Below are positions 54,487-64,000 of a stretch of 64,000 bases of DNA, piece after piece (positions within the stretch are counted from its first letter, which is position 1; each line of letters begins with the position of its first letter). The position numbers and the translations under genes were made by a program. The notes beneath the pieces are model-generated. The model saw nothing but the letters and a program-made list of their open reading frames with translations. It was not told the DNA's origin and did no database searches. The DNA is from Megalonaias nervosa. Lineage: Eukaryota; Mollusca; Bivalvia; Unionida; Unionidae. The stretch spans positions 1 through 64,000 of the forward strand of contig JAECUM010011072.1 of the NCBI GenBank assembly GCA_016617855.1. The letters run 5' to 3'.

Positions 54487-55896
54487 ATGTCCGTTAAAAA
54501 TTATCCTGATCTTGCTGAAGAACATGATACCGACGACACGGTGACAGAATTCGAGTATGTCGAGTATCTCGATAAAACCTCAAACGAACCAAGTAAAGCT
54601 GGCATCAGAACTTTTAACACAAGAGAAGAGGAGCTGTTTTTGTTGCTACACAAGGCGGTGTTGGAAGTGCGTGTTCGATTACTAACTTCGATAGGCGGTG
54701 ATATTGCAGCTGGTGCAGAAATTGCACTTGTTAATAATCGTTGGAGTTTGTTTAAAAGTGCACGGTACCAACTGGCCAATCAGACTGTGGAAGATATTTC
54801 AATGCACTTGCCCGTAGTGAGTACAATACTAAATATCATCTCATTCAGCGATGATTCTTCGAGATCAATAGCCACAAATATGATGTGGTTTAAAGATACC
54901 TCACTTGGGACAGCTGTTTCAAGCGAATTTCGTACTGTTGCTGGTAATCCTGCTCCAGACAATGATAATCTAATCGCTAACCCCGCTGGCAATGCAGCTA
55001 GTGATATCGGAGACGCAATAAGTTTAGCTGCTACAAGATTACGACGACATGATTATAACGAGGAATATGCCAAACGAAAAGCATTTGCCGCAGAATCTCG
55101 CCAAATAACGATGATGCTTCTGTTAAGCACAATATTTGGATTCTACCGCGAATATAACAAAGTTTTTCGCGGAATAAAACATACATTTATTTTATATCGA
55201 GCTGATCAAAACGATTGTATAATACACGCTGATGGAGTAGCTGAAGGACAGTTTGCTATTACAAGATTAGCGCTGTGGATGCCACGAGTTGTCCCATCTG
55301 TACCTAAAACAACGGAACTCGAATCATTATTGACCGCTTACACGAAAAAAATATATTTTCAGCAAAACAGAAATTATCAAACAGCAATTCCTAACGCAAC
55401 TGATTACACCTGGTGTGTTACAACTACGTCAAGCGAACAATTACCTCGACATTTGTTCGTTGTATTTCAACGACAGGTACGTCGTTATGATTAAGAAATG
55501 AAGAACTCTATATTTGATAACCCTGATGTTAGACGAATATTTGTTAGAGTAAATTCTAAACAATATCCCGAATGTGCAATCGAATGCAATTTTGCTGTGG
55601 ACGCCACCAGAAACATATCTCGGCCTTACATGTACTTTATGGATCCTATGCCAAAATATCAGGACGCAGACAGTGGATCTCAGATATCATTAGAGGAATT
55701 TCGATCACTGTATCCTATCTTTTATTTTGACATATCAAAGCATCCCGAATGAGTTATTGGATCGGCTGTTGATACTGAGGTCACTTGGACGGTTGGCGAT
55801 CTGCTAGCTGAAGTGTATAACGTATATGCACTAGTTGTCAGTGATAGATTCTTGACAATTGATGCGACCAAGGGAAGGATGACTGTCCAATTTTGA
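54487..55896 (+). pseudogene. mcp: Double-jelly-roll major capsid protein (C copy)
   Basis: One frame of about 470 codons, MSVKNYPDLAEEHDTDD to GRMTVQF, interrupted only by TAA 55,492-55,494 and TGA 55,750-55,752. Collinear with A's copy throughout (RWSLFKSARYQLANQTVED, LWMPRVVPSV, LPRHLFVVFQRQ). The absence of frameshifts over 1.4 kb makes it the best preserved large virion gene in the window. Assembles as the hexon-like capsomer. Confidence 0.83.
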
Positions 55897-55915
55897 TCTA
55901 ACAAACAAGTATAAA

Positions 55916-56296
55916 ATGAAAACGGAGTACACAGCTAGTAAAATATACCAAATTAAAAAATTATCAGCGGCGGTTGCCAAACGTAATTCTGTCTCTGTAA
56001 TGATAAAGTCTCCGGTGACTGACAGCGCCGCCGCAGTGAAAGTAATGTTAACTCAGAAACAAATCAATAAGCTAGATCAGGGAAAATCCTTTGTTCTCAA
56101 ACTATCTGTTGCGCAAGTAACAGCAATGGCAAAACACGGCGAAATTTTTGGACCAGCACTTTCCGTAATTTTACCAAAGATTCTACTGGTATTACGAACA
56201 CTGGAACTAGCAGCAGCGTCAGGGGCAGTATCTGGAGCAACTAAAAGGGCGGTATCAGGCGATGGAATCAAAATTTTTTTATATAACAATAAATAA
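55916..56296 (+). CDS. Virion-associated protein, about 126 aa (C copy)
   Basis: Intact, MKTEYTASKIYQIKKL to LYNNK. A few residues shorter than A's copy near position 12. LKLSVAQVTAMAKHGEIFG and an Ala/Gly-rich end. Starts 20 bp after the capsid stop with TATAAA directly before the ATG. Confidence 0.65.
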   Translation: MKTEYTASKIYQIKKLSAAVAKRNSVSVMIKSPVTDSAAAVKVMLTQKQINKLDQGKSFVLKLSVAQVTAMAKHGEIFGPALSVILPKILLVLRTLELAAASGAVSGATKRAVSGDGIKIFLYNNK

Positions 56297-56300
56297 TATA

Positions 56301-56510
56301 ATGCCAGCTAAAAAGAAATCACCAGCGACAAAATCGACAGCGAAGAAATCGCGAGTGAAAAAATCTGCTAAAAGGAAGTCACCAAGAAAAAAAAAACAAG
56401 GAGTAATTATTCCTTTCGCTCCGCTGCTAGCGGGGGTAGCAGGCAGTCTAATTCCAAACCTGCTAGGGATAGGACCTGGAATGGCTCTACCAGGCACCAG
56501 ATGCCGTTGA
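56301..56510 (+). CDS. Small basic core-like protein (C copy)
   Basis: 69 residues, intact: MPAKKKSPATKSTAKK, a Lys/Arg/Ser-rich first half, then VIIPFAPLLAGVAGSLIPNL. The polybasic head suits DNA condensation, the helix suits membrane or capsid contact. Analogous to adenovirus pX. Its stop overlaps the protease start. Confidence 0.65.
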   Translation: MPAKKKSPATKSTAKKSRVKKSAKRKSPRKKKQGVIIPFAPLLAGVAGSLIPNLLGIGPGMALPGTRCR

Positions 56511-56916
56511 GTAATTTAGATATAATTGAAAAATTAAATGACATTGTCGGATTTCGTGGAGTATATTCCAAACACGAATTAGATAATGTACCAGCAGGTG
56601 GTTCGTGTGTTGTAAGTATACAAAGCTTCGATGATGGATCCGGTACTCATTGGGTTGCTGTCTACATTAATAATTATTTTGATTCGTTCGGACTTCCTCC
56701 GAGTGATCTTATAAAAAAATATATTTTTAAAAAATTTAAAAAAATAAATTACTCATCTAATCAACTACAGTCGGTTGGAACATCAGCTTGTGGTTATTAT
56801 ATTTTATGTTTTTCCGACAGATGTCCCAGCCTAAATTTAATTTTTTAAAATTTATTTTACAGTTTGACAATCAACCTTCTCACGTTAATGATGAGATTGC
56901 AATGAATTTTATCTAA
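56501..56916 (+). pseudogene. Adenain-like maturation protease (C copy)
   Basis: MPLSNLDIIEKLND; GTHWVAVYINNYFDSFG (catalytic His, then Asp), NQLQSVGTSACGYYILCF (Gln and nucleophile Cys, about 56,755-56,815). One frameshift near 56,820 before the C-terminal tail. The ATG lies inside the end of the upstream gene (ATG...TGA overlap of 10 bp). Catalytic residues are all kept. Confidence 0.82.
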
Positions 56917-56926
56917 ACTAAGGAAT

Positions 56927-57124
56927 GTGTCAAGGTACTGTCTTAAATGTAAAACTAAAACAGCGAATACCGACGAGACAACTGAAAAAACAAAAAATAA
57001 TAGAACAATGTTAAAAAGCATTTGGGCTGTTTGCGGTAGGAAAAAAAGTATGTTTTTAAAGAAATTATCCGGGGCTGGAATGTGCTCTGACAATGTAAGG
57101 GAGGTTATTTTAGTAGATGATTAA
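56927..57124 (+). CDS. DUF5679-like zinc ribbon (C copy)
   Basis: Open frame SRYCLKCKTKT...AVCGRKKSMFLKKL to VILVDD. The position equivalent to A's ATG is GTG, so the start codon may be lost. A CxxC pair, then a single Cys where a second pair would be expected. Confidence 0.6.
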   Translation: MSRYCLKCKTKTANTDETTEKTKNNRTMLKSIWAVCGRKKSMFLKKLSGAGMCSDNVREVILVDD

Positions 57125-57138
57125 TTCACGATGGTAAA

Positions 57139-57546
57139 ATGAAATGTAATTGTAATTGTGATAAAGATCTTTGTATAGAACAAGATAAAATTGTTACATA
57201 CTGTCAATCATGCAACCGACGTGAGGTAATTGGCAGCGGCATTGACATCCACAAATTTATTGGAAAATTACCGAAACCAAAAGGAGAATGGACATTGCCT
57301 GGCCATAAATATACTGAGCCATACAATCCACTGGACGAACATTTAGACGAAAACGATAATCCATTACGAGGACAAGAACCTTATAACTAAGTCTATGCAT
57401 TCGCAATTGGTCATGATATTTGTTATCGTGATAACGAACAAGATAAGCACGGCCGTGATAAAGTAATGCTAGACGAACTTAAAGATATGAAACCTGTAAA
57501 TATGAGAGAACGATTTGATAGAAGATTAGTTCAAGGAATGATATGA
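57139..57546 (+). pseudogene. PLA2-like domain protein (C copy)
   Basis: CNCNCDKDLCIEQDKIVTYC, WTLPGHKYTEPYNPLDEHL and AFAIGHDICYRDNEQDKHG (PLA2 His-Asp, about 57,400-57,440). One stop at 57,388. The frame ends at TGA 57,544-57,546, identical in position in A, and continues open into YKLGLGKELYDLASELHKP, which leads into integrase. The Cys-rich head may be a zinc-binding domain. Confidence 0.68.
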
Positions 57547-58463
57547 ACAAAATATAAGTTAGGTCTTGGAAAAGAATTGTATGATCTGGCATCAGAGCTA
57601 CATAAACCTAAAACAAAAATTTCCGAGAAGTAAAGTTGTCGCAAATGCCGTTGACGATATCTGGGCGATGGATTTAGTTATGTGTCAAATCTTGCTAAAT
57701 TTAACGATAGTAAAAATATCTTTTTAACGTTGTAGATGTTTTTAATAAATACGCGTTTAATGTACCCGTTTCAGATAAAACAGGAAAATCGATAACTGAT
57801 GCACTAAAACAAATAATAACAAGTACAGAAAAAAAACCAAACAGAATCTGGACTGATCACGGAGCGGAGTCTTATTAATAAAAAATTTGAGCAATTTTTG
57901 GAACAAAATAACATAAAAAAATATGTTACAGGAAATGAGGGAAAAAGCGTTGTCGTTGAAAGATTTAATCGCACACTAAACGAGCTGATACATAAACATT
58001 TGACAGCTAAAAACACAAACAGATATATTAATGATCTTTCACAAATTAATAACAAATATAATGACACGAAACACAGATCAATAAAAGTCACCAAATGACG
58101 CAGTTAAAAATCCGATTCTTGCAAATGAAAACATGTACCGCAGACATAAATTTAAAGTTGGTGATAAAGTTAGAATTTCTCTGACAAAAAAACGTATTTT
58201 AGAAAGGATTTACCCCAAACTGGACTGAAGAAGTATTTGTTGTTGATAAAATTTTACTGACAATACCTGTAACATATGCGCTAAAGGATTTATTGGGTGG
58301 GCCAATAACCGGTAGTTTTTACGAGCAGGAACTACAAAAAACTGAGCAACATTTATTTGTTATTGAAAAAGTTATTAAGAAAAAAGGTAATAAAAACCTT
58401 GTCAAGTGGCGTGGGTACAGTGATAAATTTCACAGCTGGGTTCCAACTCAGTCGATTAAATAA
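57547..58463 (+). pseudogene. int: Retroviral-type integrase with chromodomain (C copy)
   Basis: VVANAVDDIWAMDLV (first Asp, about 57,640-57,680), IWTDHGAE (second Asp, about 57,845-57,868), NEGKSVVVERFNRTLNELIH (Glu, about 57,935-57,990), MYRRHKFKVGDKVRISL, and chromodomain HLFVIEKVIKKKGNKNLVKW with WRGYSDKFHSWVP (about 58,350-58,450). Four or more frameshifts. No obvious ATG precedes it, so it was probably made as part of the upstream PLA2 frame. Confidence 0.82.
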
Positions 58464-58921
58464 TATTGTTATAAATTTCCTCGTACTTACTTTTGACAGA
58501 TTTACATTTTACTGGTTTACATAACGATATTGGATATTGTCTGCGATCGTCAGGGATCATCATTAGGTTAAAAATCTTGTCAAATATAAAGTCGAATTTT
58601 ATATTTTTCTGTCGGTCTGGAATTTTAGTATTTAAAAAGGGTTTAATCAGCCGGCAAAAAGACTGATTTTCATCTACTGAAAAATTAAATTTCGAGATTT
58701 TCTTTGTGATATGATACTTAACATCATATCGTCCAGTTCTCGGTCTGCTGTAATTTTTTTTTATCAACCACGGCAACAATTTCGTCTTGTTTGTCGTCAT
58801 TGTTAAATAGAATATCGTCTTCTGTATAACCAACAAAGTTGTGTTTATCTGCGACTATAACATCTCCTGCTGTAGAATTATCATCCGCGATTATATCAGC
58901 AAGTCGTTTCATCAAGTTCAT
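58461..58921 (-). pseudogene. Orphan acidic protein (C copy)
   Basis: MNLMKRLADIIADDNSTAGD, an acidic stretch, then (shift near 58,750) FNFSVDENQSFCRLIKPF and IPDRQKNIKFDFIFDKIF. About 150 residues. Convergent with integrase, divergent from the next gene (35 bp apart). Confidence 0.58.
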
Positions 58922-58956
58922 ATTATAATATATTTTTATCTAATTTATTATTATAA

Positions 58957-59238
58957 ATGACAGATGAGATAAAATATCATCAAAAAGTTAATATATTAAA
59001 TTACAGAGAATTAGCCGAAGCAGTTAGAAAATGTTTGTCGGGATATAGTTCTTATTCAGTTGACAGTAATGTGATGCAAGGTGATTCTAATAACATTTTG
59101 CTAACAGCAGCAGAAAAAAATAAACTTAATGAAAGCACAGTAATAACACTAAAATTTAACAAAGTTGATGTTATTGCGTTTGCTCATAATTGTCTTACCA
59201 AAGCTGAGATAGAGAATATAATTAATCGTCGTATCTAA
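58957..59238 (+). CDS. Orphan small protein (C copy)
   Basis: 93 residues, intact: MTDEIKYHQKVNILN, LAEAVRKCLSGYSSYSVDSN, ILLTAAEKNKLNESTV and KAEIENIINRRI. Overlaps the endonuclease gene tail-to-tail by 17 bp. No known domain. Confidence 0.65.
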   Translation: MTDEIKYHQKVNILNYRELAEAVRKCLSGYSSYSVDSNVMQGDSNNILLTAAEKNKLNESTVITLKFNKVDVIAFAHNCLTKAEIENIINRRI

Positions 59239-60043
59239 AAGTAATTCTGCCAAATGTCCTTTGTGATGTTGCTGATTTGGCTCTGCCATCTGCTACATCT
59301 TTTATTGATTGTGAATGAATTTTAAAATGTTTTGCTGCAGTTGTTATCGAAGAAAATTCTAGTTCCTCACCTGTAATAATGTTATATGATATTAAAGGTT
59401 TAGCAGAACATCTGAAATTAATACCACCTCCTCGTCCTCGTCTGTTATTTTCTTTAGGCGGAACAAGTTCGAGATTTTCTAGACGATTGTCTGTTTTAAC
59501 GCTGTTGCCGTGGTCTATTAACAAATCATTAGGGACAGGTCCGTTAAAAGTTTCGTGAACAAAACGATGGCTATAATAACCAACAAAATCTATTTTTGTT
59601 CCTCTAACAACCACAAACAAGTATCCATTATTTTTCAAATTACCTAACACTTTTTTAGTTTTTCTTCTTCGAATAATTCCTTTGTCAGATGCCTCGTATA
59701 AATCAAACACTGGGTGAAGTTGAAATTCACTTTGTAAAGACAAGTTTTCAATATTATCGTCAGTAACTTTGCCTTTGACATGATATACTCGTTGTCCTTC
59801 TGGAATTTCATCACAAAACAGCGTGTAAATAAAATCTTTCCTGAACATTTCTACTCGCTGGGCATTATCACCTTTTACGCTGATCTTGTAACCAGCTGGT
59901 GTCAATTTACCAAACGGTTTTCCGTACTTGACTTGAATCACTGAACCAAGTGCATTTACGGCATAACCATTATAAATTGGATGGACATGATATTCTTCCT
60001 GTTCCTCTGCCGTCAGTCTTACGTAACTAAAATTTTGTGTCAT
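59222..60043 (-). CDS. NUMOD4/HNH endonuclease (C copy, intact)
   Basis: 273 codons with no break: MTQNFSYVRLTAEEQEEYHV, an N-terminal NUMOD4-like part (YNGYAVNALGSVIQVKYG; FRKDFIYTLFCDEIPEG), a repeat of that module (LHPVFDLYEASDKGIIRRRK), the HNH core RFVHETFNGPVPNDLLIDHG with DNRLENLELV (about 59,470-59,580), and a C-terminal NUMOD1-like LEFSSITTAAKHFKIHSQSI. In this copy the usual DHxNG core reads DHGNS, so activity may be reduced. Free-standing phage-type homing endonuclease architecture. Confidence 0.85.
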   Translation of the reverse strand: MTQNFSYVRLTAEEQEEYHVHPIYNGYAVNALGSVIQVKYGKPFGKLTPAGYKISVKGDNAQRVEMFRKDFIYTLFCDEIPEGQRVYHVKGKVTDDNIENLSLQSEFQLHPVFDLYEASDKGIIRRRKTKKVLGNLKNNGYLFVVVRGTKIDFVGYYSHRFVHETFNGPVPNDLLIDHGNSVKTDNRLENLELVPPKENNRRGRGGGINFRCSAKPLISYNIITGEELEFSSITTAAKHFKIHSQSIKDVADGRAKSATSQRTFGRITFRYDD

Positions 60044-60122
60044 TATACCATAAAGAATTTAAATCTCTAATTGATTTTTCAACTAGCCATATCAATTAAA
60101 TATATAAAATGTTTTATAACAA

Positions 60123-63100
60123 TGCTGAAATTGCGAGATATAGCTAAAAACAGCCTTATAGGAGAACCTTTGAAAATGGCTACCGCTTTTGCAGGATTTG
60201 ATAACAGTTATAAATTGGTAACCAAAATATTTTAGCAAATTTTAACTCTACAAATTTGTTTCATCTTCTGCATCCGACTGTAACGCGAGAACTTGCAGTA
60301 CATTAAAGTATCAAACTAATAGTACAGTATCATGTTATTTTATCAAGGATACATGCACCTCAAAAAGGTACAGAGATTGCTGAACTATATTTGACAACTA
60401 AATCACGAAAAATATTAGCTGGAACAAATATTTCCTCAGCCGCCGATGAAATACATCAGGAAATAAATAAAAAATTGGAAGAATTTACTGCATCAGGATC
60501 AGGTTGGAAATTTGAAATGATAAAGGAACTTTTATTTCACGCAGCAAAATATAACGTACGTCGCGGTAGTTCTTACGTTGCTCTCCCTCAAAAAATTAAA
60601 AACAAAAAATGTTGCATAAACGTAAAGAACTCTGATAAAAATGTTTCCAGTGGGCTATTCTTTCTGCGATGTTTCCAGCAGATAAAAATGCTGATCGCGT
60701 CGACAAATATATTAGTCATGGATCAAAATTAAATTTTAATGGCATTAACTTTCGAATTGCAGAAAATCAAATACCAAAGGTTGAGGGACAAAATAATATT
60801 TCGGTTAATGTGTTGGTCTTGACGAGCGTGAAATTTTTTATCCCAGATACATCTCAGAAAAAACTACACAAAACACAATAAACTTTCTGTTTTATAAAGG
60901 TCATTACATTTGGATTAAAAACTTTAATGGATTAGTTGGCAAACAATATATCAAAGATAAAAATAAGAAATATTTTTGTTATCGTTGTTTACAAGGTTTT
61001 TCTAAAACTGAAAAACTGCAAAATCATGTTAAATACTGTGTTAATGTTCAAAAAATAACAATGCCAACAGAGAAAGAAAAAGGTTTAAAATTTAAAAATT
61101 ATAATCATAAATTAAGTATTCCATTTGTTATTTACGCCGACTTTGAGTGTATACTTGTTATTGTGGCAGGCGCAGAAAATGATCCAAATAAATCAAGCAC
61201 TAGAAAAATACAACAACATGTCCCCTGCGGAGCAGCTTATAAAATAGTTTGTTGCGTTAACGATAATTTTTCAAGTCCAATAAAACTGTACAGAGGTAAA
61301 AATCCTGCCGTGTGTTTACTAAAAAATTTAACAGACGATGTTAATAAAAGTTTCAACAGATCACCTGAAACAATTCCAATAAAAATAACACCCAAACAAT
61401 AACTTGATTTTGATGAGGCAGTTAATTGTCATATCTGCGAGAAATTTCTGCCTGGTGATAAAGTACGCGATTACTGTCATCTAAGCGGTCATTATCGCGG
61501 AGCAGGACATAATAATTGTAATTTGAAATTTTATGCGTCAGATTTTATTCCTGTCGTTTTACATAATTTTCGTGGTTATGATAGCCATATCATTGTCGAG
61601 GCATTTGGCGATGAGGAAATTAAATCTAAACTAAGGCTAGGTAGTGTATTAAAATGCATTCCAAACAATTTTGAAAAATATATGTCACTTACGCTTGGCA
61701 AATTACGTTTCATAGACAGCCTGCAATTTATGGCAGCACCGCTGAACGAGCTTGTAAAAGGATGTAGCAGTTTTGGTAATCTGATAAGTTGCTTTCGTGA
61801 AGACTACGTCGTTCTGACCAAAAAGATGTCTTTCCGTACGAGTACCTCGACTACTGGAGCAGATTTGATGTAACTTGTCTTCCTGGCAAAGATAAATTTT
61901 ACTCACAGCTAAAAGGTGAAGGTGCATCAGATGGTGAATATAGTTACGCACAAGATACTTGGAATCCATTTGGTTGTAAGACACTTGGTGATTATCATGA
62001 TTTATATTTGAAAACAGATGTGTTATTGTTAGCTGATGTTTTCGAGAGCTATCGTAAAGTTAGTCATGAAAATTATGGATTAGATCCGTGTTGGTATTAT
62101 TCTGCGCCAGGATTGTCGTGGGATGCTCTGCTTAAAACAAGTAAGATATAATTGAATCTCTTAACTGATGTTGATATGTTTAATTTTATTAAAAAAGGAA
62201 TTCGAGGCGGAATCAGCGTTATAACAAAAAAAATATGCGGTAGCTAATAATAAGTGCTTAAAAAACCATGATAAAGATTTACCGTCAAATTATATTATTT
62301 ATTTTATCCCTAATAATTTATATGGTTATGAAATGTCAGAGCCAATGCCGTGCAGTGTATTTCTTTGGATAACTCCAGATCAATTTCTTAAAGAAACTGA
62401 GAAAAATCTCCCCAGAAAATGTCAGTTATTTTGTTGAAGTTGATCTTGATTACCCTAGTTTGTTACATGATCTACACAACGACTATCCGTTTTGTGCGGA
62501 GTCAATGATGATCGATTATAGTTTATTATCGCCTGAACAACAGGCAATGAAAACAGCAAAAAATTCGATCGTTCATAAGCTAGTTCCTGATTTACTCAGT
62601 AAACGGAATTTCGTGATACATGACAAAAATTTAAAACAAGCAGTAGATGCTGGACTAGTCCTTAGGAAGGTTCATCGCGTGCTAAAATTTAATCAATCTC
62701 GTTGGATGGCAGATTATATTGATTTAAATACCAAACGTCGTGCTATTGCTAAGACTGACTTTGAGAAAAACTTTTTCAAGTTAATGAACAATTCAGTGTT
62801 CGGTAAGTCCTCGGAAAATATCAGAAAGCGAGTCAGTATTTAAATTGTAAATGATGTAAATCACACGATGACGGTTTTGTCAGCATGAAAATATTTAATG
62901 AAATTTTGCTGCAATACAGCGACGAAAGACAAATTTAAAGTTAAATAAACCGATTTATGTTGGTGCAGCTGTTCTTGATATATCAAAATGGCTAATGTAC
63001 GACTTTCACTATAATTTTACCAAAAAGAAGTGGCGAGATTCGGAGTCGCTATTTACTGTTACGGATTCACTTATTTATGACATAAAATGTGAGGATGTTT

Positions 63101-63555
63101 ATCAGGATATTTATGATCATAAGGAGTTATTTGATTTATCAGATTGTCCAGCAAGTAGTGGATCTCATGATCCAGCTAACAAGAAAGTCATCGGAAAGAT
63201 GAAAGAGGAATTTATGTTTGTACCAGTTAGGGAATTTGTTGGACTAAGAAGTAAAATGTACGCTGTAATTTTAGATGACAATAAACTGACGAAAAAAGCA
63301 AAAGGTATTCCTCGCGGATATGTAGAAAAGTGTATGAGATTTGATGATTTTAAATCAGCGCTAAACACCTGCACTAATTTTATTAAAACAAATGTTATCA
63401 GAACAAATCATCACAAACTTGAAACATATACAATTATAAAACGTGGACTAAATAATTTGGACGACAAACGATATTGTGAGGACGGAATTAATACGTTAGC
63501 TATTAGACACTATGCAAGTACCGGAGGTGATATATTGAATATCATCTTCAATTAA
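60123..63555 (+). pseudogene. polB: Family B DNA polymerase, protein-primed type (C copy)
   Basis: About 1,140 codons in many frames. N-terminal MLKLRDIAKNSLIGEPLKMA; ExoI FVIYADFECIL (about 61,122-61,155); Cys/His domain CHICEKFLPGDKVRDYC (about 61,430-61,480); ExoII HNFRGYDSHIIVEAF; RFIDSLQFM (about 61,705); motif A in NLYGYEMSEPMP (about 62,310-62,345) where the catalytic Asp position reads Ile-Pro; motif B FFKLMNNSVFGK (about 62,770-62,805); motif C reads FTVTDSLIYDI (63,052-63,084), so its first Asp is Val. Both catalytic centres are damaged and there are about ten frame breaks. Confidence 0.88.
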
Positions 63556-63577
63556 TGTTGTCTAAACTTTAGAAAGA

Positions 63578-63962
63578 ATGATCGAAAATTTGACGTTAGC
63601 AGATGGAGTTAGTAGCAAAATTAAAAAATTAATGGTTAATGGCCAGCAATTATCAGTTGAATCAAATGATGAAATTTCAGGTATTTGTTTTAGTAAAGTT
63701 GACAGAATAAAACTCTCACTTATTAAATCAGATAACAGCAAATATTTTGATTATCTTGAAAAGTTACGAGATCAGCTCACGTTAAAGCACAATAATCTTC
63801 ATGATCCGATCAGTCAAGAAAAATATACCAAAATAAATATTGACTTAAACCGGTCGAAGGTTTTTCAAAAGGTTGTAAGTATTTTGTCAACAGGGTAGTA
63901 ATGAGAGAGTTATTTGAATGTCATCGAAAAGTAAGCAGAAAAGTTAATGTTTATTTTATATA
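63578..63962 (+). pseudogene. Orphan Polinton protein, about 137 aa (C copy)
   Basis: MIENLTLADGVSSKIKKLMV, IKLSLIKSDNSKYFDYLEKL, NLHDPISQEKYTKINIDL; open to 63,898, then the family continues in another frame (ELFECHRKVSRKVNVYFI). Starts 22 bp after the polymerase stop and is the last gene before the missing right TIR. Confidence 0.6.
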
Positions 63963-64000
63963 AGCACGATGATGAATTATTTCTGTTAGCTACCGTTGAT

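Larger units (their letters stand above)
47934..64000. mobile_element. Polinton/Maverick element C (right end outside window)
   Basis: Begins AGTAGTAAAGG and carries the same genes as A in mirror order. By comparison with A (16.6 kb) only the right TIR, a few hundred bp, should lie beyond base 64,000. Its duplication cannot be checked; the left flank is CTTGA. Less broken than A in the capsid cluster but with dead polymerase motifs. Confidence 0.9.

Noticed and set aside
47934..64000. A and C as one duplicated segment (segmental inverted duplication)
   Set aside because: They differ at many sites, each has its own TIR and A has its own target duplication, so they are separate insertions of one family.

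Overview
The window is AT-rich, intron-style animal DNA full of microsatellites and transposons. A decayed Mab-21/cGAS-like nucleotidyltransferase gene at about 7.2-9.3 kb resembles the large lineage-specific Mab-21 expansions of bivalve molluscs. Together with abundant Polintons (Mavericks) and a retrotransposon of Gmr1-like gene order, it suggests a marine invertebrate, probably a bivalve. This assignment is inference; no single-copy host gene fixes it.

Layout. 1-11.8 kb: host-type DNA with a dispersed-repeat fragment, two LINE remnants, three fold-back (MITE-like) elements, many microsatellites and the broken Mab-21 gene. 11,837-43,372: an old Polinton (element B) bounded by the 5-bp target duplication ATCGT. 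A second Polinton of another family (element A, 11,944-28,545, 16.6 kb) sits inside B's left terminal inverted repeat (TIR), bounded by its own 5-bp duplication GAAGC. B was also hit by a 5'-truncated Ty3/gypsy-class retrotransposon (about 36.7-40.4 kb) with the unusual order protease-integrase-RT-RNase H. 43.4-47.9 kb: non-coding host DNA. 47,934 to the end: a third Polinton (element C), same family as A, inverted relative to it, and running off the window before its right TIR.

Elements A and C carry a virus-like gene set: protein-primed-type family B DNA polymerase, retroviral-type integrase with a chromodomain, FtsK/HerA-type packaging ATPase, double-jelly-roll major capsid protein, penton/minor capsid protein, adenain-like maturation protease, small basic and core-like proteins, a DUF5679-like zinc ribbon, a phospholipase A2 (PLA2)-like domain, a NUMOD4/HNH endonuclease, a fibre-like protein with phage-tail-fibre-like repeats and a discoidin-like tip, a two-transmembrane protein and several orphan families. 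B has a different set: a family B polymerase joined to an SF1 helicase and an HNH zinc domain, a different integrase, and its own PLA2, ATPase, capsid and HNH genes. Nearly all genes have stops or frameshifts, so these are fossil proviruses/transposons. The clearest intact ORFs are C's HNH endonuclease and a few small proteins.

The most interesting signals are in the A/C TIRs. Each starts with a palindrome of about 128 bp that could fold into a terminal hairpin, followed by heat-shock-element-like arrays, a TATA box and a conserved 5' splice donor. This looks like an inward-firing, stress-responsive promoter with a spliced leader built into the transposon end.
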